From Lytechinus variegatus (taxonomy: Eukaryota; Echinodermata; Echinoidea; Temnopleuroida; Toxopneustidae), in contig NC_054743.1 of NCBI RefSeq assembly GCF_018143015.1, positions 44,178,922 through 44,242,921 on the forward strand: DNA of 64,000 nucleotides, read 5' to 3'. Every line of letters starts with the position of its first letter. The first letter of the stretch is position 1. This document shows, one piece after another, positions 11,111-23,100 of this stretch. Below the pieces are notes generated by a model. The model saw only the letters and a list, made by a program, of their open reading frames with translations. It had not been told where the DNA came from and did not search any database. The position numbers were made by a program, and so were the translations under genes.

Positions 11111-14100
11111 CTAACTGGTCATCGCATCTCTCAGTCTCCTCTCGACGTCAGCCCAGTTTGCAATGTTGAAGATGGCTTTGACGTAATCGGGGCGGACGTT
11201 CTTGTACTGTAGGTAGTAGGCGTGTTCCCATACATCAATACCAAAGAGTGGGACCAATCCTGTCATAGACAGATATAAAGACAAAGGTAGTACAACATAT
11301 GACATAAAGACAAGTCTTGAAAGCTTTGACGCAATCAGGATGAACATTCTTAGTAGTAGTCTTCCTCTGAATAAAGCATGGCATAAGGAAATCTGTATAA
11401 ACCATTGTTTCAGACAATATATTCAAGACCAATTCTGAGAGTTTGGGTCAATATTTCACATTCATTGAAATTCAATGTCTCAATAATTCAATGTCAAAAT
11501 ATTTCAATGTCACAATATTTTAATGTCACAATATTTCAATAGCATGGTCCCATCGTGCAGTCCAACAGTCACTGGGATAATAGGCACTTTATCGTTGGGG
11601 TTGTGGGATCCCTGGCCAGCCATGGTGTGTTTCCCATCAGCAAGAATTTTTTCCATATTGTGCTGCACTCCACCCAGGTGAGGTGGATGAGTGCCCAGCA
11701 GGATTGATTCCTTGAATTAATGCAATGAGCGCTGAAAGCGGCAACTCAAGCTAAAGCCAACTAATTGAGCTTTAGAATAGATTTTTTTTAGATTGATGAA
11801 AATCATGATCATGACCATGGTCATCATTATCAACATACAGTAATGATCATCATCATCATCATCACCATTCCATCATCATCATCATCATCACCGCCATCAT
11901 CACCACCACCACCAGCACCACCACCACCATCAACATTAGCACCACCACCACCACCACCATCATCATCATCACCTTCAATTCATCATCATCTTTATCATCA
12001 TCATCATCATGATCACCACCATTATCATCATCATCATCATCATCATAATCATCATCATCATCACCACCACCATCACCACCATCATCAACATTATAACCAC
12101 CACCATCATCATCATCACCTTCAATTCATCATCATCTTTATCATCATCATCATCATGATCACCACCACCATCATCAACATTATAGCCATCATCATCATCA
12201 TTATCATCACTATAATAATATCATACCCGTGGTAGCTTGGAGAGGATCCTGGTTAGCACACGTGGCAATCTGAATACTTCCTGTACCTTTGTTGTAACCC
12301 AACCAGCCCCATCCAGATCCTTGGATGGCTACGGTAGCAGCAGTCAGCTTGGCTCTCATATCGTCATAGGATCCAAAGTCTTTCTTGATCGCACTCAACA
12401 ACTCGCCTAGTAGAGAATACATAGGTGACAAGAACATGGAGATAGAGAGGAAGAGAAGGGTGACAGTGAAAAGTAGGGAGGGAGAAAGTGGAAGAGTGAT
12501 TGACAGAGGAAGGGAAAAGCAAGACAAGAAATAGAGCAAAGGGAGGGAGGGGTAACAGAAAAGGAGAATAGGGAGAATGACAGGGAGAAGGGAGGGGGAT
12601 AGGTGGAGATTATATGAGAGGAGAAAGATGTTATGTTTTTTTTTAATCAGATGTCATTATTCAGATGATGAATATGAAGTAATCTAACAAGATCTGACAT
12701 TTTTATTTATCAAGCAATGTAAAATGGGATGCCGAATTTTTTATTTAAGTGGAAATAGTGCTACAAAAATAAAAATTATCATTGTTATTACTTTGTTATT
12801 GTGGGGTCTTATCCTGGTGTGGGGTCAATGGACAATCTTGTGAGAGGGTCTTTTTCTTGGGTATGGTGGTAAATGATTCAAGGGTGTGGTCAATGGACCA
12901 TCTCTGGAAGGGGTCTTGGGTGTGGTTTTTTTTTTCTTAGGTGCAGTTAATGGTTAAAGGGTGTGGTCAATGTACCATCTTGTGAGGGAGTCTTATTCTT
13001 GGGTGTGTGGTTAACGGGTCTTTTTCTTAGGTGTGGTTAATGGTAGTTTTTCTAGGGAGTGGTGGTAAATGGTTCCACAGTGTGGTCAATGGACCATCTT
13101 CTGAGAGGGTCTTATTCTAGGGTCTTGGTGTGGTTAATGGGTTTTTTTTCTAGGGAATGGTGGTAAATGGTTCCACAGTGTGGTCAATGGACCATCTTGT
13201 GAGAGGGTCTTATTCTAGGGTCTTGGTGTGGTTAATGGGTCTTTTTCTAGGGAGTGGTGGTAAATGGTTCCACAGTGTGGTCAATGGACCATCTTGTGGA
13301 GGGTCTTATTCTAGGGTCTTGGTGTGGTAAATGGGTCTTTACCTAGGGAGTGGTGGTAAATGGTTCCACAGTGTGGTCAACGGACCATCTTGTGAGAGGG
13401 TCTTATTCTAGGGTCTTGGTGTGGTTAATGGGTCTTTTTCTAGGGAGTGGTGGTAAATGGTTCCACAGTGTGGTCAATGGACCATCTTGTTAGAGGGTCT
13501 TATTCTATGGTCTGGGTGTGGTCAATGGGTCTTTTTCTAGGGAGTGGTGGTTAATAGTTCCACAGTGTTGTCAATGGACCATCTTGTGAGAGGGTCTTAT
13601 TCTAGGGTCTGGGTGTGGTTAATGGGTCTTTTTTCTAGGGAGTGGTTAATAGTTCCACAGTGTGGTCAATGGACCATCTTGTGAGAGGGTCTTATTCTAG
13701 GATCTGGGTGTGGTTAATGGGTCTTTTTCTAGGGAGTGGTGGTAAATGGTTCCAGGGTGTGGTCAACGGACTGTCTTGTGATGGGGCCTCTGTCTTGGGT
13801 CTAGTTAATGGTTGATTTCTAGGGTGTGCTTCATGTACCTGTTGGTTCTCCTCCACCGTCTGGCGAGAGGTTCTGCCAAAAGATGGTATGGTTGATGTGG
13901 CCTCCCCCGTTAAATCTCAGTGCTGACTGCAACGATATGATTCCGCTGATGTCACCTAGGAATATGTCGAGTATAATGTAAATATGAACAAGGAGTACAA
14001 CTTCTACAAATAACCCATTGCCTACCGGAACTGTGTCATCACCATACAAAGCAAAGATGGGAATATCAGAATCGGTAGTCAACAGGTTAACAATTATTCT

Positions 14101-17100
14101 GAACATTTAACTATTTTATCAATGAGAACATGAGATGATACTTTCTTCTCCAAATCTTTCCAGGGTCCCAAAACACCAAGGATTTGTATCAGTTAAATTT
14201 CATCAAAATCATTTTGCTTTTTAAAAGAGATATAAGTTTGATGAAATGCTTCATTGACTCATTCAGAAGCATTACCAAAGGTGAACAAACCTGATTTTAC
14301 AGTGTAAAAAATATATTATAGTAATCCATTCAATTCAATATTTAAAATGAATTCATGTACGCATTACTTAGCCTGTACACTTGAATAATCATAATAAGAA
14401 GTAATTTTCAAACGGCTTCAATTAATGAAATCTATGCTAAGAACAGAGTATAGGCTGAAAATTTCTGCAAGGATATGTATGTGGACACGTGGAAAAAAAC
14501 ATGTCTACCATTCAGGCGCTGATCAAGCCGGTTAGATACAATAGCTATGGGAGGCAAGGTATTGTTCAAAAACAGTATGACCCCCGAAATGGTATCTAAT
14601 TCAGCTGGATCCACGCCTGCTACCATTAACCATCAGTATGACATGCTTATTTTGCTAATTATTAACTGACTATTTTCAACACAAAGTGGGTTATCATTTT
14701 CATTGGATTCTGTTTAACTTAATTTTGTGATTGATACCATGGCTGGAATTTACGGTGAATACCTGCTTCAACTGCATGTTCCAACGTCTGCTCTGCAGTA
14801 TTGAGGTTGGTCACATACGTATTATGATGTTTCTTATGGTGGAGCTCCATGATCTCAGAGCTGATGACTGGTGACAAGGCATTATAATCGTATGGAAGAT
14901 CTGGCAATGTGTGAAGGGAACTCACTCCAGAAACCACTCTGGCTTGACTCCTTAGGAGTGCCCTTTATGAAAAAAAATTATACAAATTAAATAAAATTCA
15001 ATTTATTTATAGTAACGTACTGCAATACACAAACATCAAGTTGTATAAAAAGCAGTCTAGCAATTGATGAACAAATTAATAGAGGTAAATTATAATAGCA
15101 TAACATACATACATACATACATACATACATTTAATATTTATATAGCGCTTTTCCATGTAAACATGCTCAAAGCGCTTTACAGTATCATATTATAATTATG
15201 TTGAATATTCTGCTCTCCAAGTGCTAACAATATTAATCAAATGGATATTACAAAGAAAATAAATAGGTCTTTAGTTTGTTTTTGAATAATTGCAGTGAAG
15301 GACATGAGCGGATGTTGATAGGGAGATTATTCCAAATACTGGGACCTGTGAAACCTATGCATTGTTGACCTTTCTTGGACTTCATTCTTGGGACTTGTAA
15401 AAGAAAAGGGTCTGTTCTAGAACGTAATGAATATTGACTTTGTTGAACTGGGGAAAACAGACATGATATGTATTGTGGTGTTAGGTTATTCATGGACATG
15501 TAAACAAGCAATGCAATCTTATATGTAATTCTCTTTCTTACCGGTAACCAATGAAGTTCTTTGAAAAAAGGAGACACATGATCATATTTTCTAGCCATTG
15601 AAATAATACGAGCTGCACGATTCTGAATTCGTTGTAGTCTATCTAAGACGGAAACATTAATATTAATCAAAAGAGAATTTGCATTATCCAGACGGCTTAA
15701 AACCAGTGAGCGAACTGCATGATGGTGAACCTCATACGTCAACATTTTCCTGACCCTAGATATATTGTATAAATGAAAATTAAGTGTTTTACATAGGGAA
15801 TTTATTTGATGAGTCATCGTCAGTGACGAATCAAATTGAACACCTAAAGTTCTGACAGATTCGGCAGGTTCAATGATAGCATCACCAATTAACAAATGAA
15901 CACGGTCAGATAAATAGTGCCTAAGTTTCGGAGAAATTATCAAAAGAGACTCTGTTTTTTGTTCATTCAATAGTAACTTATTTCTTATCATCCATTCATT
16001 AATTTCCTGAACACATTTCTCAATCAAGGAAATGGCATTGCGAAAACTAGTTTGAGATTTGGGATCAAAAGAATAGTATAACTGAACATCATCAGCATAT
16101 AAATGAAATTCAACACCATTGTTCCTCAGAATGTCCCCAAGTGGTCGTAAATACAAAGTAAAAAGCAGAGGCCCCAGTACAGAACCCTGCGGAACACCGT
16201 ATTGCAAATTAACTGTATGAGATAAATGGTTACCAATTGATACTCTAAAAGAGCGGCCATCTAAATATGACTGAACCAATTAAGTACTGTACCGGACAAA
16301 AAGAAGTCAGATTGCAATCGACGCAACAACACAGTGTGATCAATGGTGTCAAAGGCCGACTTCAGGTCAAGCATGACCATAATAACACCTTGACGGTTGT
16401 CCATTGCTAACAGCAAATCATGCTTGACCCGAAGTAAAGCCGATTCTGTACTGTGATTTGCTTTATAAGCAGATTGTAACCTTTCATGCAGACCACAACG
16501 ATCCAGATGCGCCACCAATTGTCGCGACACAACTGTCTCAAGAACCTTTGACAGAAATGCGAGATTTGAGACAGGCCTATAGTTCCCTAACTCAAAAGAA
16601 TCTAAGCCGGATTTCTTGAGACAGGGTGACACAATAGCTTCTTTGAACTTGTCAGGGAACACACCACTTCTTAGAGAAGAATTTATCAGTATCACAATAC
16701 TGGGTACAAATACATCAATGTTTTCTTTAAGTAGCCATGTTGGTAATGGGTCTAAAGAACAGCACTTGTTTGCTGATTTAGCAATAATTTTTTTGACATC
16801 AGATGAAGAAACATCAACAAACATAGATAACCCATTTTCATATTGCTGTTCCTCCATTGCCTGAACCAAACTACAGTTGATAGGAGTTTGAAGACTACGC
16901 TCCTTATCATCCAGAACAGTCCGTATCTTAGAAATTTTATCGTCAAAGAACTTAGAAAAACGGTTTGCTAACTCAAGCTGATCATTACTGTAAGGAAGGA
17001 TCTTTCTTGATGATCCAAGAAGTGAGTGTATTGTAGCATACATGGTTTTACAATTAGCTTCAAGGAGCAGATTAGTGAAATAACTACTCCTTGATCTAAT

Positions 17101-20100
17101 TATAGCATTATTCAATTCATTCTTTGCAAAGAGAAAAAGATTGCGATCAGTCCCTAGACATGACTGTCGCCATCTCCTCTCAGACTTTCTTTTCTTTCTC
17201 TTAAGCAAGTGGATATCTTCATCATACCATGCTCCACATGGTCTATCCTTTCTCATCCGAACTGAAACTGGACAGTATCGATCAAGAACACTGCAGACAG
17301 TCTGATTGAAGATATCAACCTGCTCATGAACATCATTTAATTGTGATATAGTTTGAAGGCCCAATTCAAGATCTTTACTAAAACACTCTTGATCAATGCA
17401 GCGATAATTCCTTGATGTGATTGCAGTTGTATTCGCATGCACCTTCTCTAAATCAAGAGTACAACTTACAACAAAGTGATCTGATAAGGTTTTGTCAAGA
17501 ACCATACAGTTATGAACCATGTTATCAATACAACGAGAAATAACTAAGTCCAGTGTATGTCCTTTGTCGTGGGTTGGAACTAAGATGTGTTGTTGGAATC
17601 CCGATGCACTGATGAAATCAAGAAATTGCCGACTTACAGGAAGATCTGGTTGATCAACATGGATATTGAAGTCGCCAACGATGATGGTGCGACCACTTAG
17701 CATGGCACACTTCCCGAAGAACTCATCAATTTCATCAAGAAAAGCTTTTGTAGTAAAGCCATTCACTGCAGATGGAGGTGGTCTGTATATCACAAACAAG
17801 TGAAGTCCCTTACCCTCAACAACCACATGTGCTGACTCAAACGTTACAGATGGAAAGTCTGGTTTCATCAATCTCAAATTAAGCTGCGTCTTATACAGGA
17901 TCCCGATGCCTCCGTGTGGGTCAGTGTCACGCGGAATGTTCAAGAAGGAGTATCCGGACGGCTTAATTTCCTGAATGATTGCTGGGTCATCCTCAGACAA
18001 CCAAGTCTCTGTGATGGCTAATATATCCATATCTTCATCAATAGCATAGTCATAGATTTCAAACGATTTGTTGCGAAAAGATCGAGAGTTCATGAGATGT
18101 AAAGACAATCGAGAACTTGTATCAACTGATTTGATGAACTGAAGATTGTTCATGTTGACTCCTCTCTGGCCATGGTGAGTCCCATGACACGTCTGCCATG
18201 CTGACACTCTTTCGATGAACCGCTGTTTTCTCTGTCCACCCCTTATCCCACGTTGTCTCGCTTTGATGCCTAAGTCCTTAACTGTTCTCCATGTATGTTC
18301 ATCAACCAACTTCCTATTCCTCGGAGTCCTGTAGATAAGTCTACTAAGATCATGTTCAATTCTCGCGAGAGGTAGATGCGACCAGGAAGGATTAGACAGT
18401 AGGAGAAAGGACCTATCATATTTGATGCGCTGTCTCTGCTGATCAATGCTAGAGGCATTCTGGTTCTGGGCAGGCTGATCACTTGGACCAGGGTTAGGAT
18501 CAATGTCACCAGATACTAACAAACACAATTGAAATGTTGCTGTACTATTACAATAATATGATATTCTACACTTAGAGAACTTATTATTAAACTTATCAAC
18601 CCTAACTACAAACTTACTTTTTACATTGACTGACATACATGCTTGTGAACCTGTACATGGGTAACATATAGACAGTAAGCCTATAAGGATCACAGAAAAG
18701 AAGAAGCAATGTGTCTCCATTGTATTGTACACTAAGTAGTTTTCAGCTGAGTGAACATGACCAGTGAATGTCACCTACACAGGTTTCTATACACTGGGGC
18801 ATGTTCAAAATGGTAACTACACCTATACAACACAACCAAAATGGTACACAAATTTGTACCAGAAATATCTAAATACTACAGCAATTTTACGGACAAAAAA
18901 CAGTTCAAAAACATCTATATACGTAATACAACCTGACTGTATGAATATATCTCCACACAAACAAGGCAAATACACAAAATGATATGCAACTTGGAGAGCA
19001 GTTACAAAACACGTCAGCCTGTTAGGCGACACACTATACAATACCATTTGCCGTAATACACATTTCTGCTGAGACCCGGAGGATGTAAACCAAAGTAAGT
19101 CTCTTGTCCTCTGGCTCTAGCTCTAGTTAGACAAGTATCAATATTCTTAAATCTCTAAAATATAAAACTCAAATGAAAAAAAAAAATCTAGTGCAATAAA
19201 AGAAAAAAATACTAACAATAACATACCAATTTTTAGAATAAAAAGCCTAACATTCAGGTGAAGACTACAAACAACTAAAGGCCCAAAATGTTTTCTTTAT
19301 TCAATTAAAAACAGAATAGATGCCACAACACCTATCTGCCTAGACCCTATTTGAGTTTAAAGGCAATTTAAAAATGAAAATGGCGATCATGTCATCGTGG
19401 TTTAGGCCTAGACTAAAACTAAGCTTTAACATTAGTTTCTGTACATTCATTGTTCTGCTGAACTATTGTCTATGTTGGCTTCACTGTCTAGACCAAAACT
19501 CACAAAAGCTTCAGCCTCTGTAGACAGTACATTGGTTGTTCCACTGAAGTAAGATGTCAGAAACTGAAAAATAAATCCCCAGAAACGAAGGTTATTCTTG
19601 TCTAACAGTAACAAGAAGTTAATTGTCTCAATTGCAATCTTGAAGATGATCTAATACAATCTCATTTTCTCAGTTATTTTCCATTTTCTTATTCTAGAAT
19701 AGGCATTTTTATCACTTGTTCACTGCTACCACCCTGCCTGTGGGGAATCTAAATGTAGATAGACTTGTAGCTATGCAGTGTGCAACACACATTTTAAAAA
19801 TTCATTAAAAATAAAATGCCACTTTTGTAACCTAAATCACATACAGTTTGCAATCTATTATTCATTAGAGGCGTGGGGGTCATTTTTGTATTCATTGGAG
19901 TGCTACAAAAATGCAATTTTTTGCATATTTTTGTGTGGGCCCTCTAATGGTGAAAAATAAAAGTTCGAGAAAATTGTCATTTCTCAATCTCTATTTTTAA
20001 TTTAGAAAAAATAATTAAAAGATTTAAATTCACTTAAAAACCAATATGTATGATGAATAGTTGTAATGGAAACTGACAGTGTCAAAAAATCAAGCATTTG

Positions 20101-23100
20101 TCCACCCGCCCAAACAAGAGAAAATAAGCCAACATTGTCAACCTTATTTCACCACAAAGGCAGACAGGGAAAAGTAACTAACAGAGAACAAGCCTAGGAC
20201 TATCATATTCATAACCTTGTTCATTGACTGAGTGGTCTTTATCTTTTCTGGGTCATACATTAGTCTTAGAACTTGGAATAAGATTAAGAAGGTGTATGAC
20301 TATGACGACAGATGAGTAGATGGTGACCAGACGTCCCGTATTTCCAGGATCGTCCCATATTTTGCTCCTTTTGTCACGACGAACCCTTCCCGGGAAGCCT
20401 ATTTGTCCCATATTTCAAAATATAGTGAATACATCTAAGAAAATGACAAATTTTCATCAAATAACCAACAGATGACGAAGCGTAGACAATAAAATCGAAA
20501 AATGTAAACTTTTGCAAGATCTGCAGTGATTTTCTTGCAAACCCAATACATTGCAAATGAACTGGCCTCCTGCGCGCCTGTGTGTAGCAGGCTACTAGCT
20601 AGCCATGTAGGATCAAAGCAGATTTCAATGGTGCAAACAATCTCACATGATAACAATTTTCCACCAAAATAATAAAATCTGCGGGGAAATTTTTATAATC
20701 ATATTATGGATTCTCAGACAACTGATTTGGACTGAGATGTAATCGGAGGAACAAATTATTGAGTTTTCATAACTAGATCTAGTTGTTTCAGCTGCGAACT
20801 TGTACTGGGATGGGAGAGATGCCTGTGTATGATGCCCTATGTTTCATCTAATTTTTAAGTTTGACGATGTTTCAATTTAAAATTTCATTCATTTCTAAAA
20901 CATTTTAGTTCTTTAAGATTTTAAGAATATAAAAACACACAAAATATCATTACGATTGTTGTTAGATGATAGTATTTTTTTTTTGCTTGAAGTTTGAACT
21001 TTTTTCCCCATTTCTTTCTTTTCTATCCTTCGTTCTTCATCCTTCCTGCTTGCCCTTTTTTGTTCCATCTATCTTTATTTCCTATGTTTTCCTGCCCTGA
21101 TCCTTCCTGTGTTCATTTTTTTTTTCCTACTTTCTCTTACTTTCCTTCTTTTTTAAATTTCCTTTTTTTTATTTCCTTCATTCTTTCTTTCCTTTAACTT
21201 TTCTTTGCTTCCTTCTCCCTTCCTCTCCTTTTTCTTTTAGTTCTCTCCTTCCATTGTTTCCTTTTTTCATTCTTTCCTCCCTCTCTTTCATCCTTTCTTT
21301 CATTCTTCATTTTTTCCCCTTCTGATTCTTTCCCTTAATTCCTTCCTTCCCGTTTTTGTTCTTTCTTTGCTCCTTTCTTTCTTTCAAAGAATGAAGATAT
21401 TTTTTCCCTTCATTCTTTCTTTCCTCCTCCATTTTCTAACTTTCTTTTTTCCTTTCTCTCCTTTATTTTTTCTTTCAGTTTCACACATTTATTCATCTTC
21501 CTTTTCTTTCTTTCTATATTCATTTTAAAGAATGATGGAAACCTTTCCCTCTTCTATTCTTTCTTTCATCCTTCTTTTATTCTTTCTTTCAATTTTTTCC
21601 TTATTTTACTTCACTTTCCCCTTCATTCTTTCTTTCTTCTCAATTAATCTCTTTTCTTTTGCGTTCACCCTCCCTTCCAATGCTTTATACTTTTTTCTTA
21701 AGTCCCACACTGTGCAGTGTAGCCTTCTTTATTTAAGACCTGACTCGGTCTGCAGTGTGCGCCTGCTTTGTCGATTGTCCCATATTTCATTTTGTGAAAT
21801 CTGGTCACCCTGGATGAGTATGATCATGATGAGGCCTTTTTGTTTTGATAAATTGATGTTGACTGAAATGAGGGACAACTTTTTCATTTTTGTGATTTTT
21901 TTAGAGTCTAGGCCTACTTAGGATCTAGGCCTACAGGATTTGTATTGCATGCTCATTATTAGATTTGAATTTAATCTAATAGAGATCTAAAAAGACGGTG
22001 TAGACTGTGCACCGGTACCGTACTCTATGGAAGCAGGAGACCGTCAAAAACATGGATATACGTCGTGTCGTAATTCAATTTACTACACGACGTAAATAAT
22101 TACGTAGTGTAGCAATTCGAATTACTACACGACGTAAATAATTACGTAGTGTAGTAATTCAAATTACTACACGACGCTATTCCGAATTACTGCCCAACGA
22201 TTTAATGTCATGACGTTAAATGAATTAGTGTCGCTACATCAAATAATTAAGGTCGTGTAGTAATTCGAATTACTACACGACGTAAATAATTACGAGTAGT
22301 AATTCGAATTACTACACTACCTAAATAATTACATTGTGTAGTAAATAATTACTACACGACGTAATTCCGAATTACTGCTCAACGATTTAACGTCATGACG
22401 TTAAATGAATTAGTGTAGTGACGTTAAATCAACCAATGAGACCGTTCGTTATATGAGCGCAATGCAAAGAGCTGAGACTACAGAGTATTGTACAGGAACG
22501 TACCGGCAGGAAGTTAGTTGGATGTTCGACATTTGATATTCAAACTGTGAAGTTGGTTTGATATTCAGGTTCGATATTCAAACGCCTGTGAAGCTGGACC
22601 AACATTCGATATTCAAATATATTCAGGGGTTTTGAAAGCTAAGGGGTTTTACAGGTGCAGCACGTCTCGGGCAACCATAACAACACTGGCGTGCCCAAGT
22701 ACGAGGACATTTAGGGGACAAACGTCAGTGAATAAAAGGGCAAGAAATTTTATTTTTTATTTTTTTCGAGGGGCCCCAAGGGATACCCCGACGGCCTAGC
22801 CGGGGTAACACGTATCTTAACTTGTAGAAATCGACTCGGGCAACCATATAAACACTAGTTTGACCCGGTGCATGCACATTTAGGGGGCTCAAATTAACAA
22901 AATTAAAGGAATAAAGGGCTATTTATCGCATTTTGTTTATTTTTTTCCAAGGGGCCCCCAGGAATATCCCGACGGTCTATCCGGGGTAACCACCTACCCT
23001 AACTTGTAGAACTTGACTCGGTTACCCGGCGCATGCACATTAACGGGGGGCTAAAATTAACAAAACGGAATATTTCAAGCATGGGGAACCACGTTCCTGA

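Larger units (their letters stand above)
15103..18720 (-). mobile_element. CR1/L2-like LINE with 2A motif, inserted in SOD2 intron 1
   Basis: The element lies in the same orientation as SOD2. It has an ORF with signal peptide, 2A-like motif, APE endonuclease and reverse transcriptase, broken once by a frameshift near 16268. A 3' UTR contains TTTATATAGCGCTTTTCCAT with a matching AAAGCGCTTTAC, and the 3' end is a tetranucleotide tail (CATA on plus, TATG on minus, 15103-15130). Short tandem 3' tails instead of poly-A are usual for CR1/L2 LINEs. The 5' end may extend upstream of the ATG at 18720 toward about 19070. Confidence 0.85.

Noticed and set aside
11843..12235. 130-codon frame with His- and Pro-rich product
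   Set aside because: It is a translation of the CAT/CAC microsatellite in SOD2 intron 4.
12800..13836. CRISPR-like array
   Set aside because: The 97-bp units are contiguous with no unique spacers, and the setting is a eukaryotic intron.
18721..18774. 54-nt upstream extension of the 2A-LINE ORF
   Set aside because: It would need a GTG start. The ATG at 18720 has a good context and begins directly with the signal-like segment.
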